A stretch of DNA of 64,000 nt, taken from positions 1 through 64,000 of the forward strand of contig CAZBAI010000007.1 in the NCBI GenBank assembly GCA_964490175.1. The letters are read 5' to 3'. Below are positions 27,282 through 34,651 of the stretch, piece after piece (positions within the stretch are counted from its first letter, which is position 1; each line of letters begins with the position of its first letter). Source of the DNA: RGIG3077 sp964490175 (GTDB lineage Bacteria > Bacillota > Clostridia > Oscillospirales > Ruminococcaceae). The notes under the pieces were generated by a model. That model was not told the DNA's origin and did not search any database. It saw nothing but the letters and a program-made list of their open reading frames with translations. The translations under genes were made by a program, and so were the position numbers.

Positions 27282-28649
27282 CTATTTAAGCTTTTTCGAT
27301 TCTGTATCAATAGCTTTTAAAAGATCGGCCGCAGATGCCGACGGGCCTTTTTTGACAACAGCACGTTTTTTGACCGTCGTTTTCTTCGGGCGCTGCACCG
27401 CATTATCGGTATTGGCAGAATTTACCTTTTCGGCAGGCACTTTAACGGCAACGTTGTTTTCGGATTTGATTTTTTTCACCGCATTTTCATCGCTCTTTTC
27501 GGCACTTTCAACGACTTTGCTTTCAACAATTTTGCTTTCAACGCTTTCGGCATCATTTGCAGGCGCTTGCACCGCATTATCAATGATATTTTCAATAGCA
27601 ATATTATTTTCCGAAGCATTATCCAGCGGCTTATCGTTATCAAGCTCGACGGCTGTATTTGCACTTGCAACGTCGCTTTCAACTGTTTTGACGCTAACGG
27701 TATCCTCTATGGCTTTATCATTTAGCGTTTCCTTTAGCGCACTGTGTTTTTTAGCGTGCAAAGCATTTGAATCAAGTTTTTCTCCTGTCGATTCGCTCTC
27801 AATCGCCTTTGATTTTTTCTTAACATTATTGTCGGCATTTTCGGTATTTTTGCTGTCCGAATCGTCACGGTGCGATTTTTTATCCGCACTAACGGTTTCA
27901 TCATCAATTCGCAAATCATCCGAAGATTTCTTTTTGCGCTTAGATTGTGATTTATAATCTTTATTGAAAAATTCCTCCACATCCGTTTTTTGTGAATAAT
28001 CGGATTTTTTCGGGTCATAAAGCGGACTTTGGTCATCATCGGGAAAAGTCATATCGCTCGGAAATTCAAAAGTTTCAAGCTCAACCTGCTCGAATTTGCT
28101 TTTTCTTGCCCTTGCCACCATATGCACAATCTGCAACGCAATAAGCACAATACAGGGGATTATAACCAAGGTCAATATGCCCTGCGTTGTGCGTGAAAAT
28201 GCAATAACCTGCCCTAAAAGCTCGCTCGAATAATTGCACTTGGCGATTATGCTGTCTTTGTCGATAATATATGTCCTGTTAGAAGCCATTTTTTCATTTG
28301 AAACGGTATATTTAGTCGTTTCACTGCCCGGCTCGATACTGTATATACGCAACACATCGTAATCAGGCTCACCGTTTTCGGAATCATTTACATCGCAAAG
28401 CACAACCATGCCCTCTTTGAGCGAATCAAGCTCGGCGTCTGAAGCTATTACAAGCGAACCCTTGGTAATACCGTTGCCGTTTTCGTTTTGCATATCATCG
28501 GTGCCGAGAATGAAAAAGCTGTGCCCGAAAACACTCGGCAGCGAATCTTCCTTAGAGAAAGAAACGAAAAAAGTAAATATCGTAATAATCAAAATAACGA
28601 GAAAAACAACAAATACGGCTTCAAAAAAAGCCAAAAGCTTTTTCAGCAT
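27282..28649 (-). CDS. Signal-peptidase-like (S26B fold) membrane protein lacking catalytic residues, with long charged tail
   Basis: The 455-aa protein has an N-terminal membrane helix (about 10-30), an extracytoplasmic domain to about 155, a second helix (about 157-177) and a cytoplasmic, Ser/Asp/Lys-rich, probably disordered tail of ~275 residues. The outer domain lines up with SipW/ER-type signal peptidases: FGHSFFILGTDDM corresponds to the FGYxxxVVLSGSM block, and DVLRIYSI to the THRIV block. The nucleophilic Ser position is Asp52 and the His position is Leu100, so I expect no protease activity. It has tandem candidate promoters and a terminator, forming a single-gene unit next to pspA. 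The fold assignment is by eye. Confidence 0.6.
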   Translation of the reverse strand: MLKKLLAFFEAVFVVFLVILIITIFTFFVSFSKEDSLPSVFGHSFFILGTDDMQNENGNGITKGSLVIASDAELDSLKEGMVVLCDVNDSENGEPDYDVLRIYSIEPGSETTKYTVSNEKMASNRTYIIDKDSIIAKCNYSSELLGQVIAFSRTTQGILTLVIIPCIVLIALQIVHMVARARKSKFEQVELETFEFPSDMTFPDDDQSPLYDPKKSDYSQKTDVEEFFNKDYKSQSKRKKKSSDDLRIDDETVSADKKSHRDDSDSKNTENADNNVKKKSKAIESESTGEKLDSNALHAKKHSALKETLNDKAIEDTVSVKTVESDVASANTAVELDNDKPLDNASENNIAIENIIDNAVQAPANDAESVESKIVESKVVESAEKSDENAVKKIKSENNVAVKVPAEKVNSANTDNAVQRPKKTTVKKRAVVKKGPSASAADLLKAIDTESKKLK

Positions 28650-28753
28650 AAAAGCTCTCCCCCTCTCGGATATTAAAAATCAAAACAGCGCTTTTGCAAA
28701 TCGGTATTCTGCCTGCAAAGCCCGATAATATATATTAGATAATTTTCAAGAAA

Positions 28754-28822
28754 AATATACCGTGATTTTTTGTCGATATCAAACCTACGCTACATTATAT
28801 CACACTATGCGAAAAAATGCAA
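28754..28822 (-). promoter_or_regulatory. Two tandem candidate promoters for the signal-peptidase-like gene
   Basis: Upstream element: TTGCAT (28817-28822), 17-base spacer, TATAAT (28794-28799) with an extended TG. Downstream element: TTGATA (28777-28782), 17-base spacer, TATATT (28754-28759). Both read on the minus strand. GAGAGGGGGAGAG then precedes the ATG at 28649. The pspA terminator ends just upstream, consistent with a new transcription start here. Confidence 0.6.
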
Positions 28823-28834
28823 ACATTTTAATGC

Positions 28835-28864
28835 AAAAAAAGCACGGCATAAAAAATGCCGTGC
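28835..28864 (-). terminator. Rho-independent terminator after pspA
   Basis: Perfect 9-base stem GCACGGCAT/ATGCCGTGC with a 5-base loop, followed on the minus strand by TTTTTTTGCAT. It is 26 bases past the pspA stop. Confidence 0.92.
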
Positions 28865-28889
28865 AAGTTAAAGTTTTACAAGCGCTGCT

Positions 28890-29576
28890 TTATTCAGCAG
28901 ATTCGCCGTTGCCGCCCATTTCAGCCATGAGGCGCTCAAGCTCGGAGTTGACTTTTGCATCACGCTCATACTTTTCAAAATCAACATCATCGTCAGAGGA
29001 CTTTGTGCCGCTAAGCTCGGAAAAAGCATCGGCTTCAGCCTCTTTGCGTGCGATTTTTTCTTCCATTTTATCGAACTTCGCCATTGAGCTTGAAGCATCA
29101 AGACCTCCGATAGACTCGGCAAGGCTCTTTTGAGTATCGGCCATTTTCGAGCGTGCGATAAGCATAGCTTCACGGCTCTTAGCCTCTTCAAGCTTTGATT
29201 TGAGCAATTCAACCTGATCTCTGATAGTTTCGGTCTGGGTTGAGATTGTATCAAGCATTTCTTTAAATTCAGCGGCGTCCGCATCGTATTTAACCTTTTT
29301 GGCAAGAGCCTTTTTAGCGGCTTCTGTATCGTTGCAGGCAAGTGCCGCCTTTGCTTTTGCTTCCCAATCCTGCGACGCTTTCAAAGCGGTATCATACTGC
29401 TTTTGAGCCATTCTCTCGCTTGCCATAGCTTTTCCGAGAGCCTGAGTTGCGTTCTGCAATTCTCTCTGCATATCGATGATGATTTGCTTAACCATCTTCT
29501 CGGGGTCTTCCGCCTTGTCGATAAGATCGTTGATATTTGCTTTAAGGATGTCTGCGATTCTCTTAAAAATAGCCAT
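28890..29576 (-). CDS. PspA/IM30 (Vipp1) family membrane-stress protein
   Basis: The 228-aa, almost wholly helical protein starts MAIFKRIADILKANINDLIDKAEDPEKMVKQ, the characteristic PspA helix and conserved DKAEDPEKM loop. These ESCRT-III-like proteins form rods and rings on the inner membrane face under envelope stress. The C-terminal part (about 175-228) is acidic. GGAGGACACTAAA precedes the ATG. It is 83 bases downstream of a PASTA pseudokinase gene, so the two form an operon that ends at the terminator at 28.84 kb. Confidence 0.93.
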   Translation of the reverse strand: MAIFKRIADILKANINDLIDKAEDPEKMVKQIIIDMQRELQNATQALGKAMASERMAQKQYDTALKASQDWEAKAKAALACNDTEAAKKALAKKVKYDADAAEFKEMLDTISTQTETIRDQVELLKSKLEEAKSREAMLIARSKMADTQKSLAESIGGLDASSSMAKFDKMEEKIARKEAEADAFSELSGTKSSDDDVDFEKYERDAKVNSELERLMAEMGGNGESAE

Positions 29577-29659
29577 TTTAGTGTCCTCCGTAATTCTTTT
29601 TTTATTTATATTTGATTTAAGACCCGCAAAATAAATTACAAGGTCAAAAAAACCAAAGC

Positions 29660-31531
29660 TTAATCAGCGGACTGCGGCTCGCTTTGCGATGTTTCATCGG
29701 TTGCCGCAGTGCTGTCATCGCCGTTTTCACCCGATTGAGATTCATCGGTCGGCTGTGACGTTTCGGCAGACTTGAAAACATAAATCGTAATTTCCTCACC
29801 GTTTTCAAGGTCGATTTTTCCGTTATCGTCAAGGCTGGTAAATGCAACAATGCCCGCTTGATGCGAACCGTCGTTTTTATACTCGCTGATGGTGATATTA
29901 TCTTCCTTAACGCCGAGCGCAACAAGTTCATCTTTATAGGTATATCCGCCCTTGTTTGTGTATTCGGGAAGATCGACGACCGCAGGCCCCATTGATACGG
30001 TAAGTTCGACTTCGCTGCCCTTGGGTATTGCTTCATCGGCAGGCACGCTCTGTTCGATTATCAAACCTTTTTCAACGGTATCGCTGTATTCTTCAACAAC
30101 AACAAACCGAACATATCTGCTTGTCGCACTGGTGGCGACAAGCTCATACTCCTCGCCGACAAGGTTACGCAGTGTGTAGAGTTCGCTCGGAGTTACATTA
30201 GCGGTTGTTGTGGTAGTTGTAGTTACAACCGAAACAGAAGTTGTGGTTGTCGAATCAACGACATTTGCATCGGAATCGGAATACTGTGTATCGGGTGACG
30301 ATGAATTTCCGTCATCGCCAAGATCTTTGGCAAGCGGCAAAAACAGTACAATAATTATTATAATAACCGCAAGCAGCAGGCAGGATATAAGTATCGGCAC
30401 TTTAATTTGCTCGAAAAGCGTAGTCTTTTGCGGCTCTGTATTTTTCACTTCGGCAATCTTTTTTTCAGCAGTGTGCACAGGTGGGGCTTTTTCGGCATTT
30501 TGCGTTTTTTGCGCATTGCGTGCCGGCTGTGTTTTTGAAGCGGTGCTTTGCTCGGAATCTAACTGTGAATAAGGCGCAGACTGGGCAAAAAGCTTTGTTA
30601 CAAGGTCGGTCATTGTTTGAGTTCTCGCATCGCTTAAAAGGCGCATACCGTCCATAATCGCTTTTGAAACATTTTTCGGAACGTTTGAATTTATATCATG
30701 CGCTTCAATGAGATTATCGTTGACAACACGGCTCACAGCTTCAACGGGCATACAGCCGGTGAGTATTCTGTAAAGCACGGCGCACACTGAATATACATCA
30801 GTCCAAGTGCCCTGCCAATCGGAAGAATTATATTGTTCGGGTGCGGCATAGCCTGTATAAAGCTCACCGCCAAGCTCGCTTGAACGTGTACGTGCGGCTG
30901 AAATCGAAAAACCGGTAAGCTTTAATTCGCCGTCGGTTGTATAATAAATCGTTTCCGGACTGATTGCCCTGTGCACGATTCCGGCATTGTGAACAAGACT
31001 AAGTGTTGTAAACAGCGGCGGAAACAGCTTTTTGACTTCTTCCCACGAAAGCTCGCCTGCATTTTCTTTAAGATAATCTATAAACAACATACCCTCGATA
31101 TGCTCAAACACAACATAGGTTGTATTGTTGCAGGCAAAAATATCAAGCGGCGGTGAAATATGGCTTAAAGTCCTCATGCGTGCAAGCTTTTTGTGCAGCT
31201 CGGTAAATTCGGACATCAGCGTTTTATACTGCACCAAATTCTTTTGTGCAACATTTATTTTATCGGAATCATGCATACGCTCACAAAGATTTTTCGGCAT
31301 ATATTCTTTTATGTCAACTCTGCAGCCGATAGTTTTATCATAAGCGATATACAAAATGCCTTCGCAGTCAACCTTAACGGCTCTGCCGACAAGATATCTG
31401 TCATTAAGAACGGTACCCGGTCTTAAATGAGAAGGATCATGCGGTTGTCCCTCGGCATAACCGCAATGCGGACATACCGAAAGCTGACCTTTTTCCTCCA
31501 TGCATCCAAGACAAAGCTTATATATTCCCAT
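29660..31531 (-). CDS. Zinc-ribbon/PASTA membrane pseudokinase
   Basis: This 623-aa protein has an N-terminal zinc ribbon (C7-x2-C10, C20-x2-C23), a Ser/Thr-kinase-like domain (about 38-320), a low-complexity stretch, one membrane helix (VPILISCLLLAVIIIIIVLFL) and extracellular PASTA-like repeats (about 440-590) with an acidic Ser/Thr-rich end. The ATP-anchoring Lys75 (VDIKEY) and the GYAAPEQY block remain. However, the catalytic HRD is HRA (Asp to Ala189), the Asn four residues on is Thr194, and DFG reads GFS (207-209). It should not phosphorylate by the normal mechanism. It is encoded upstream of pspA with its own promoter, suggesting a cell-wall sensor in an envelope-stress unit (inference). 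Confidence 0.85.
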   Translation of the reverse strand: MGIYKLCLGCMEEKGQLSVCPHCGYAEGQPHDPSHLRPGTVLNDRYLVGRAVKVDCEGILYIAYDKTIGCRVDIKEYMPKNLCERMHDSDKINVAQKNLVQYKTLMSEFTELHKKLARMRTLSHISPPLDIFACNNTTYVVFEHIEGMLFIDYLKENAGELSWEEVKKLFPPLFTTLSLVHNAGIVHRAISPETIYYTTDGELKLTGFSISAARTRSSELGGELYTGYAAPEQYNSSDWQGTWTDVYSVCAVLYRILTGCMPVEAVSRVVNDNLIEAHDINSNVPKNVSKAIMDGMRLLSDARTQTMTDLVTKLFAQSAPYSQLDSEQSTASKTQPARNAQKTQNAEKAPPVHTAEKKIAEVKNTEPQKTTLFEQIKVPILISCLLLAVIIIIIVLFLPLAKDLGDDGNSSSPDTQYSDSDANVVDSTTTTSVSVVTTTTTTTANVTPSELYTLRNLVGEEYELVATSATSRYVRFVVVEEYSDTVEKGLIIEQSVPADEAIPKGSEVELTVSMGPAVVDLPEYTNKGGYTYKDELVALGVKEDNITISEYKNDGSHQAGIVAFTSLDDNGKIDLENGEEITIYVFKSAETSQPTDESQSGENGDDSTAATDETSQSEPQSAD

Positions 31532-31728
31532 AAATATCTCCCTTATAACTTAAGCAAGATGTCCCCCCGCCTATTAAGCGACAGATCCCATACTTGTATT
31601 CAGTAAAGAAATACAATCCCCTTGCCGAATACTTGTGGTTAGCACTGTAAACAGGTGCTAACCCTTGCCGCATTGAATGACGGGGCAAGCCCCTTATTGA
31701 AAAACGGCAAACGCCGCTAATTGCTCCA
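31532..31728 (-). other. Structured 5' UTR of the pseudokinase-pspA operon
   Basis: About 195 bases separate the predicted start of transcription from the pseudokinase ATG. The stretch holds several inverted repeats: GGTTAGCAC/GTGCTAACC (31637-31663, 9-base arms and loop), TTGTATT/AATACAA (about 31587-31609), and the palindromic repeat core at 31676-31701. An open frame covers it on the minus strand but has no start site or recognisable sequence. It may be a mosaic of small repeats rather than a regulatory aptamer. Confidence 0.5.
31676..31701 (-). repeat. Palindromic intergenic repeat, copy 1
   Basis: A 26-base core that on the minus strand reads TTCAATA then AGGGGCTTGCCCCGTCATT. It is identical to the core at 50064-50089 and differs by one base from 53922-53947. 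The centre GGGGC-TT-GCCCC is a short palindrome. Confidence 0.8.
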
Positions 31729-31734
31729 AAGTAC

Positions 31735-31763
31735 ATCTTATCAAAATAAAAGCTTCTTGTCAA
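31735..31763 (-). promoter_or_regulatory. Promoter of the pseudokinase-pspA operon
   Basis: Minus-strand perfect -35 TTGACA, 17-base spacer and -10 TAAGAT. The -35 element lies within the stem of the terminator that ends the upstream cyclophilin gene. Confidence 0.65.
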
Positions 31764-31786
31764 CATTTTACTGTTGAAAGAAGCTT
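31741..31786 (-). terminator. Rho-independent terminator after the cyclophilin gene
   Basis: AAGCTTCTT/AAGAAGCTT with an inner TCAACA/TGTTGA stem forms a long hairpin, followed on the minus strand by TTTATTTTGA. It lies about 145 bases after the cyclophilin stop and contains the -35 box of the next operon. Confidence 0.75.
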
Positions 31787-31930
31787 CGGTATTCCAAATT
31801 GTATTCGTTTTGTAATAATTTTAAGCGAATTTTAATATTTGTATGTCAAAACGATATCTGCCGTTTTTGCGGATTTTCTTGCACAATATATCGGAATTTT
31901 AAACATTTGTGCGCTGCAAATCGCTGAATA

Positions 31931-33415
31931 TCAGCCCGATGTATAGGGTACGACCTGCGCCTTGGTAATGACGATATCTTCAAGCGGCTTGTCGCTGTCA
32001 TCGGTATCGACACCACTTATGGCAAGAATAATGTCAACGCCCTCAAAGGCTTGACCGAAAACAGTGTACGAACCGTCAAGATACGGCTGACCGCCGTTTT
32101 CATAATACATTTGTTTTGTCGCATCGTTAAATCTAAGCGATGTGTTTGAGGTGTAGTATGAAAGCGCATTCTCATCAAGCTCTGTGCCGGCAACGAAATA
32201 GAACTGGCTTTGATTTGTCAGCGAATAGGCAGGTCTTGCATAAGCCAGCGCACCTGTCATATGGACAAGCGCATTGGTTATTTCGCAAGGAATCGAACCG
32301 CCGCCGTACGCTTCACCTCCGGTGCAGTCGGCTTTCGGGTCGCCCGATTGAATGATAAAATCATCAATGACCCTGTGGAACGTAAGCCCGTCGTAATATC
32401 CCGATTTGACAAGATTTACAAAATTTTCGCACGCATTTGGCACAAGCTCGGGGAAAAGTTTGATTTTGATTTCGCCGTAATTTTCAACATCAAGCACGAC
32501 AATTTCCTCGCCCTCAGTCGGCATTGTGAAGTTTTGTGCGGTTGAAAAATCATAAACATAATCGTTAAATGTGGCAGGCTCAAGATTTTGGTCAAATGCT
32601 TCCTCGTCGGAACTTATAAAATTCATCTCGGCATTCATATCTTCAACAATTCCATCATAGTATTCAACAACCTGCGCTTTATCTATAACAACATTGTTTA
32701 CAGGCTTGTTATTGTCATCGGTTTTTACCTGCTGTACATTATCGATAACATCAAGACCCTCAAAAATCTGGGCAAAAACGGTATAATCACCGTCAAGATA
32801 GGGCTGACCGCCGTTTTCGAGATATGCGTCGATTCCGCTTTGGGTGTAACTCTTTTTATATCTGTCGTAATATGTCATCAAAGTTTGCTCGTCAATATCG
32901 GCATTTGCCACAAAGTAGAACTGACTGCCGTTTCTCAAATCACCGCTCACTCTCGCATAGGCAACAGCGCCTGTGAGATGAAGCAAAGCCGAAGAAAATT
33001 CGCACGCAAACTTATCTCCCCACAGCGATTCGCCGCCCATGCCTGTGCCTTGAGGGTCGCCGCCTTGAACGACAAAATCCCTGACAACTCTGTGGAACGT
33101 AAGTCCGTCATAATAACCGTTTTCAACAAGACCTAAAAAATTCTCGCAAGCTTCGGGTACAAGCTCAGGGAAAAGCTTGATATATACATTGCCGTAATTG
33201 CGAATCGTCATCACGACGATTTTTTCGCCCGAAACAGGCATTGTATAATTCAAAGGGTCGGAAAACTCGCAGATAGTGCTTTCGGAAGTATACTGTTTTT
33301 CAGAGCCGACATTATAAGCGTCGGCACCCTTGGATTCGTTTTTATCATCATCACACGAAGAAAACACGGTAAGGCACATACACATTGCAAGCAAAAGCGA
33401 AATTAGTTTTTTCAT
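31931..33415 (-). CDS. Lipoprotein with two tandem cyclophilin (peptidyl-prolyl isomerase) domains
   Basis: This 494-aa protein starts with a lipoprotein signal (MKKLISLLLAMCMCLTVFSSC) whose lipobox Cys is residue 20. Two homologous cyclophilin domains follow (about 60-245 and 290-490). Each has the pattern IKLFPELVPEACENF, GYYDGLTFHRVV/I and DFVVQGGDP or DFIIQSGDP, followed by SQFYFV and VFAQIFEGLDV/VFGQAFEGVDI. Cyclophilins isomerise X-Pro bonds, here outside the membrane, to fold secreted proteins. The duplication within one gene is clear; active-site residues FHR and Q are kept in both copies. It is a single-gene unit with a promoter and terminator. Confidence 0.92.
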   Translation of the reverse strand: MKKLISLLLAMCMCLTVFSSCDDDKNESKGADAYNVGSEKQYTSESTICEFSDPLNYTMPVSGEKIVVMTIRNYGNVYIKLFPELVPEACENFLGLVENGYYDGLTFHRVVRDFVVQGGDPQGTGMGGESLWGDKFACEFSSALLHLTGAVAYARVSGDLRNGSQFYFVANADIDEQTLMTYYDRYKKSYTQSGIDAYLENGGQPYLDGDYTVFAQIFEGLDVIDNVQQVKTDDNNKPVNNVVIDKAQVVEYYDGIVEDMNAEMNFISSDEEAFDQNLEPATFNDYVYDFSTAQNFTMPTEGEEIVVLDVENYGEIKIKLFPELVPNACENFVNLVKSGYYDGLTFHRVIDDFIIQSGDPKADCTGGEAYGGGSIPCEITNALVHMTGALAYARPAYSLTNQSQFYFVAGTELDENALSYYTSNTSLRFNDATKQMYYENGGQPYLDGSYTVFGQAFEGVDIILAISGVDTDDSDKPLEDIVITKAQVVPYTSG

Positions 33416-33466
33416 ATTGTTGAATTATCCTTTCTTTTTTGATATTAAATTTTTATCACAAAACAT

Positions 33467-33495
33467 ATTTTAGCATGCATTTTTCTTTTTGTAAA
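33467..33495 (-). promoter_or_regulatory. Promoter of the double-cyclophilin gene
   Basis: Minus-strand TTTACA (-35), 17-base spacer, TAAAAT (-10) preceded by TGC, then AAGAAAGGATAATTC before the ATG. Confidence 0.65.
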
Positions 33496-33503
33496 CAGCA
33501 AAA

Positions 33504-34634
33504 TCATACTATTCTTTTCAAATAAGTATCATTTGCAAAGTCTGAAGCGTTATAGAGAAAAAGCACCTGCGAATAATCGTCTGCGGAAACAAGAGATTCA
33601 AGATTGCCGTTTATGCATTTCATGTCCACAAGAGTGATTTTGCTGTAATGCTGTGTCAAAAACGGCACAAAGCAATTTGCATATGAATCTTTTATAAGCA
33701 AAAGTCTTTTGCCGCTTTGCGCATCTGTATTGATATCGACAAGCGGATAATCACCGCCGAGAAACAGCGAATATTTATCGGCTTTATCAAAATTTTCCCG
33801 AAAATAAATCGAATCATATTCGCCGGCAAGCTCGCCTGCGGATATATTTAAAGATTTCACCTTAATGCCGCTTTCACAATTGAAAATATCGACATAATCG
33901 GCACCGAATCCGTCATAAAGCGTTTGAGAATAAAACGAGCCGTAAAACGGCGATGACATTCGCTCGATATTATACTGTGAAAAGCTGACCGGAGTGAAGC
34001 CGAGCTTTGAAATTGCATAATAATAGGCGTAATAAGCGCCGAGACTTGTCCAGTGAGAATCGTTTTTATAATAGATATATTCATCATCGGCGGATTTCAG
34101 CGTCATAAAAATATCAAGCACCTTAATATTATCATCAACCTTGGCGTAAACATAGTCAATAAAGCTCTCTTGATTATACAGAGGTACGTTTTCGTCAAGC
34201 TCATCGGCATAAATTCCCGCCGACGTGGGCGCTAACATAAAATATACCGGAACGGATATTTGTGAAGCATAATTATTCATAGCTTCGACAGTTTGGTCAA
34301 CAATTGCAAAATCAGGCTCGCAAAGGCATTCGATTTGACGATTTTCGGTAATGTAAACACCGTTGACTTCAAGCCTGCCCGAGCAAAGCTCAATATCCGT
34401 AAGAAGGCGCTGCCAATCATCATGCTTAAAAAATAAGCTGCACAGATAATTTTGAACATCGTTTGAATAATCGCCGTTAAAATATGATTTTATATTAAAC
34501 GTCGGCTTTTCAAGGTTTTTTTCGCCATTACCGTCACGATTGCCGCCGCTGCCGCAAAGCATTGTCAGCGTACCCATTATCAAAAGAAACCCCAAAAACA
34601 AGAGCATTGATATTCGCCTGATATTTTTTTCCAA
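33504..34634 (-). CDS. DHHW/AlgJ-like extracellular protein paired with an MBOAT acyltransferase
   Basis: The 376-aa protein has an N-terminal membrane anchor (ISMLLFLGFLLIMGTLTMLC) and an extracytoplasmic SGNH-like domain. YYKNDSHWTSLGAYYAYYY corresponds to the DHHW motif, with Asp-Ser-His-Trp here. Such proteins cooperate with MBOAT transferases to acylate cell-surface polymers, analogous to AlgJ/AlgX or DltD. TTG 34634 is chosen because GAGGG lies 7 bases upstream. It lies 17 bases downstream of the MBOAT gene, so the pair is one unit. The acceptor polymer is unknown. Confidence 0.85.
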   Translation of the reverse strand: MEKNIRRISMLLFLGFLLIMGTLTMLCGSGGNRDGNGEKNLEKPTFNIKSYFNGDYSNDVQNYLCSLFFKHDDWQRLLTDIELCSGRLEVNGVYITENRQIECLCEPDFAIVDQTVEAMNNYASQISVPVYFMLAPTSAGIYADELDENVPLYNQESFIDYVYAKVDDNIKVLDIFMTLKSADDEYIYYKNDSHWTSLGAYYAYYYAISKLGFTPVSFSQYNIERMSSPFYGSFYSQTLYDGFGADYVDIFNCESGIKVKSLNISAGELAGEYDSIYFRENFDKADKYSLFLGGDYPLVDINTDAQSGKRLLLIKDSYANCFVPFLTQHYSKITLVDMKCINGNLESLVSADDYSQVLFLYNASDFANDTYLKRIV

Positions 34635-34651
34635 TTGCAAACCCTCACTTA

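Noticed and set aside
27352..27957. A plus-strand Ser/Leu-rich frame (201 codons)
   Set aside because: Antisense of the Asp/Lys/Ser-rich tail of the signal-peptidase-like protein; low-complexity shadow.
31518..31766. An 82-codon minus-strand frame upstream of the pseudokinase gene
   Set aside because: It spans a terminator, a promoter and a repeat and overlaps the pseudokinase start; not a plausible gene.
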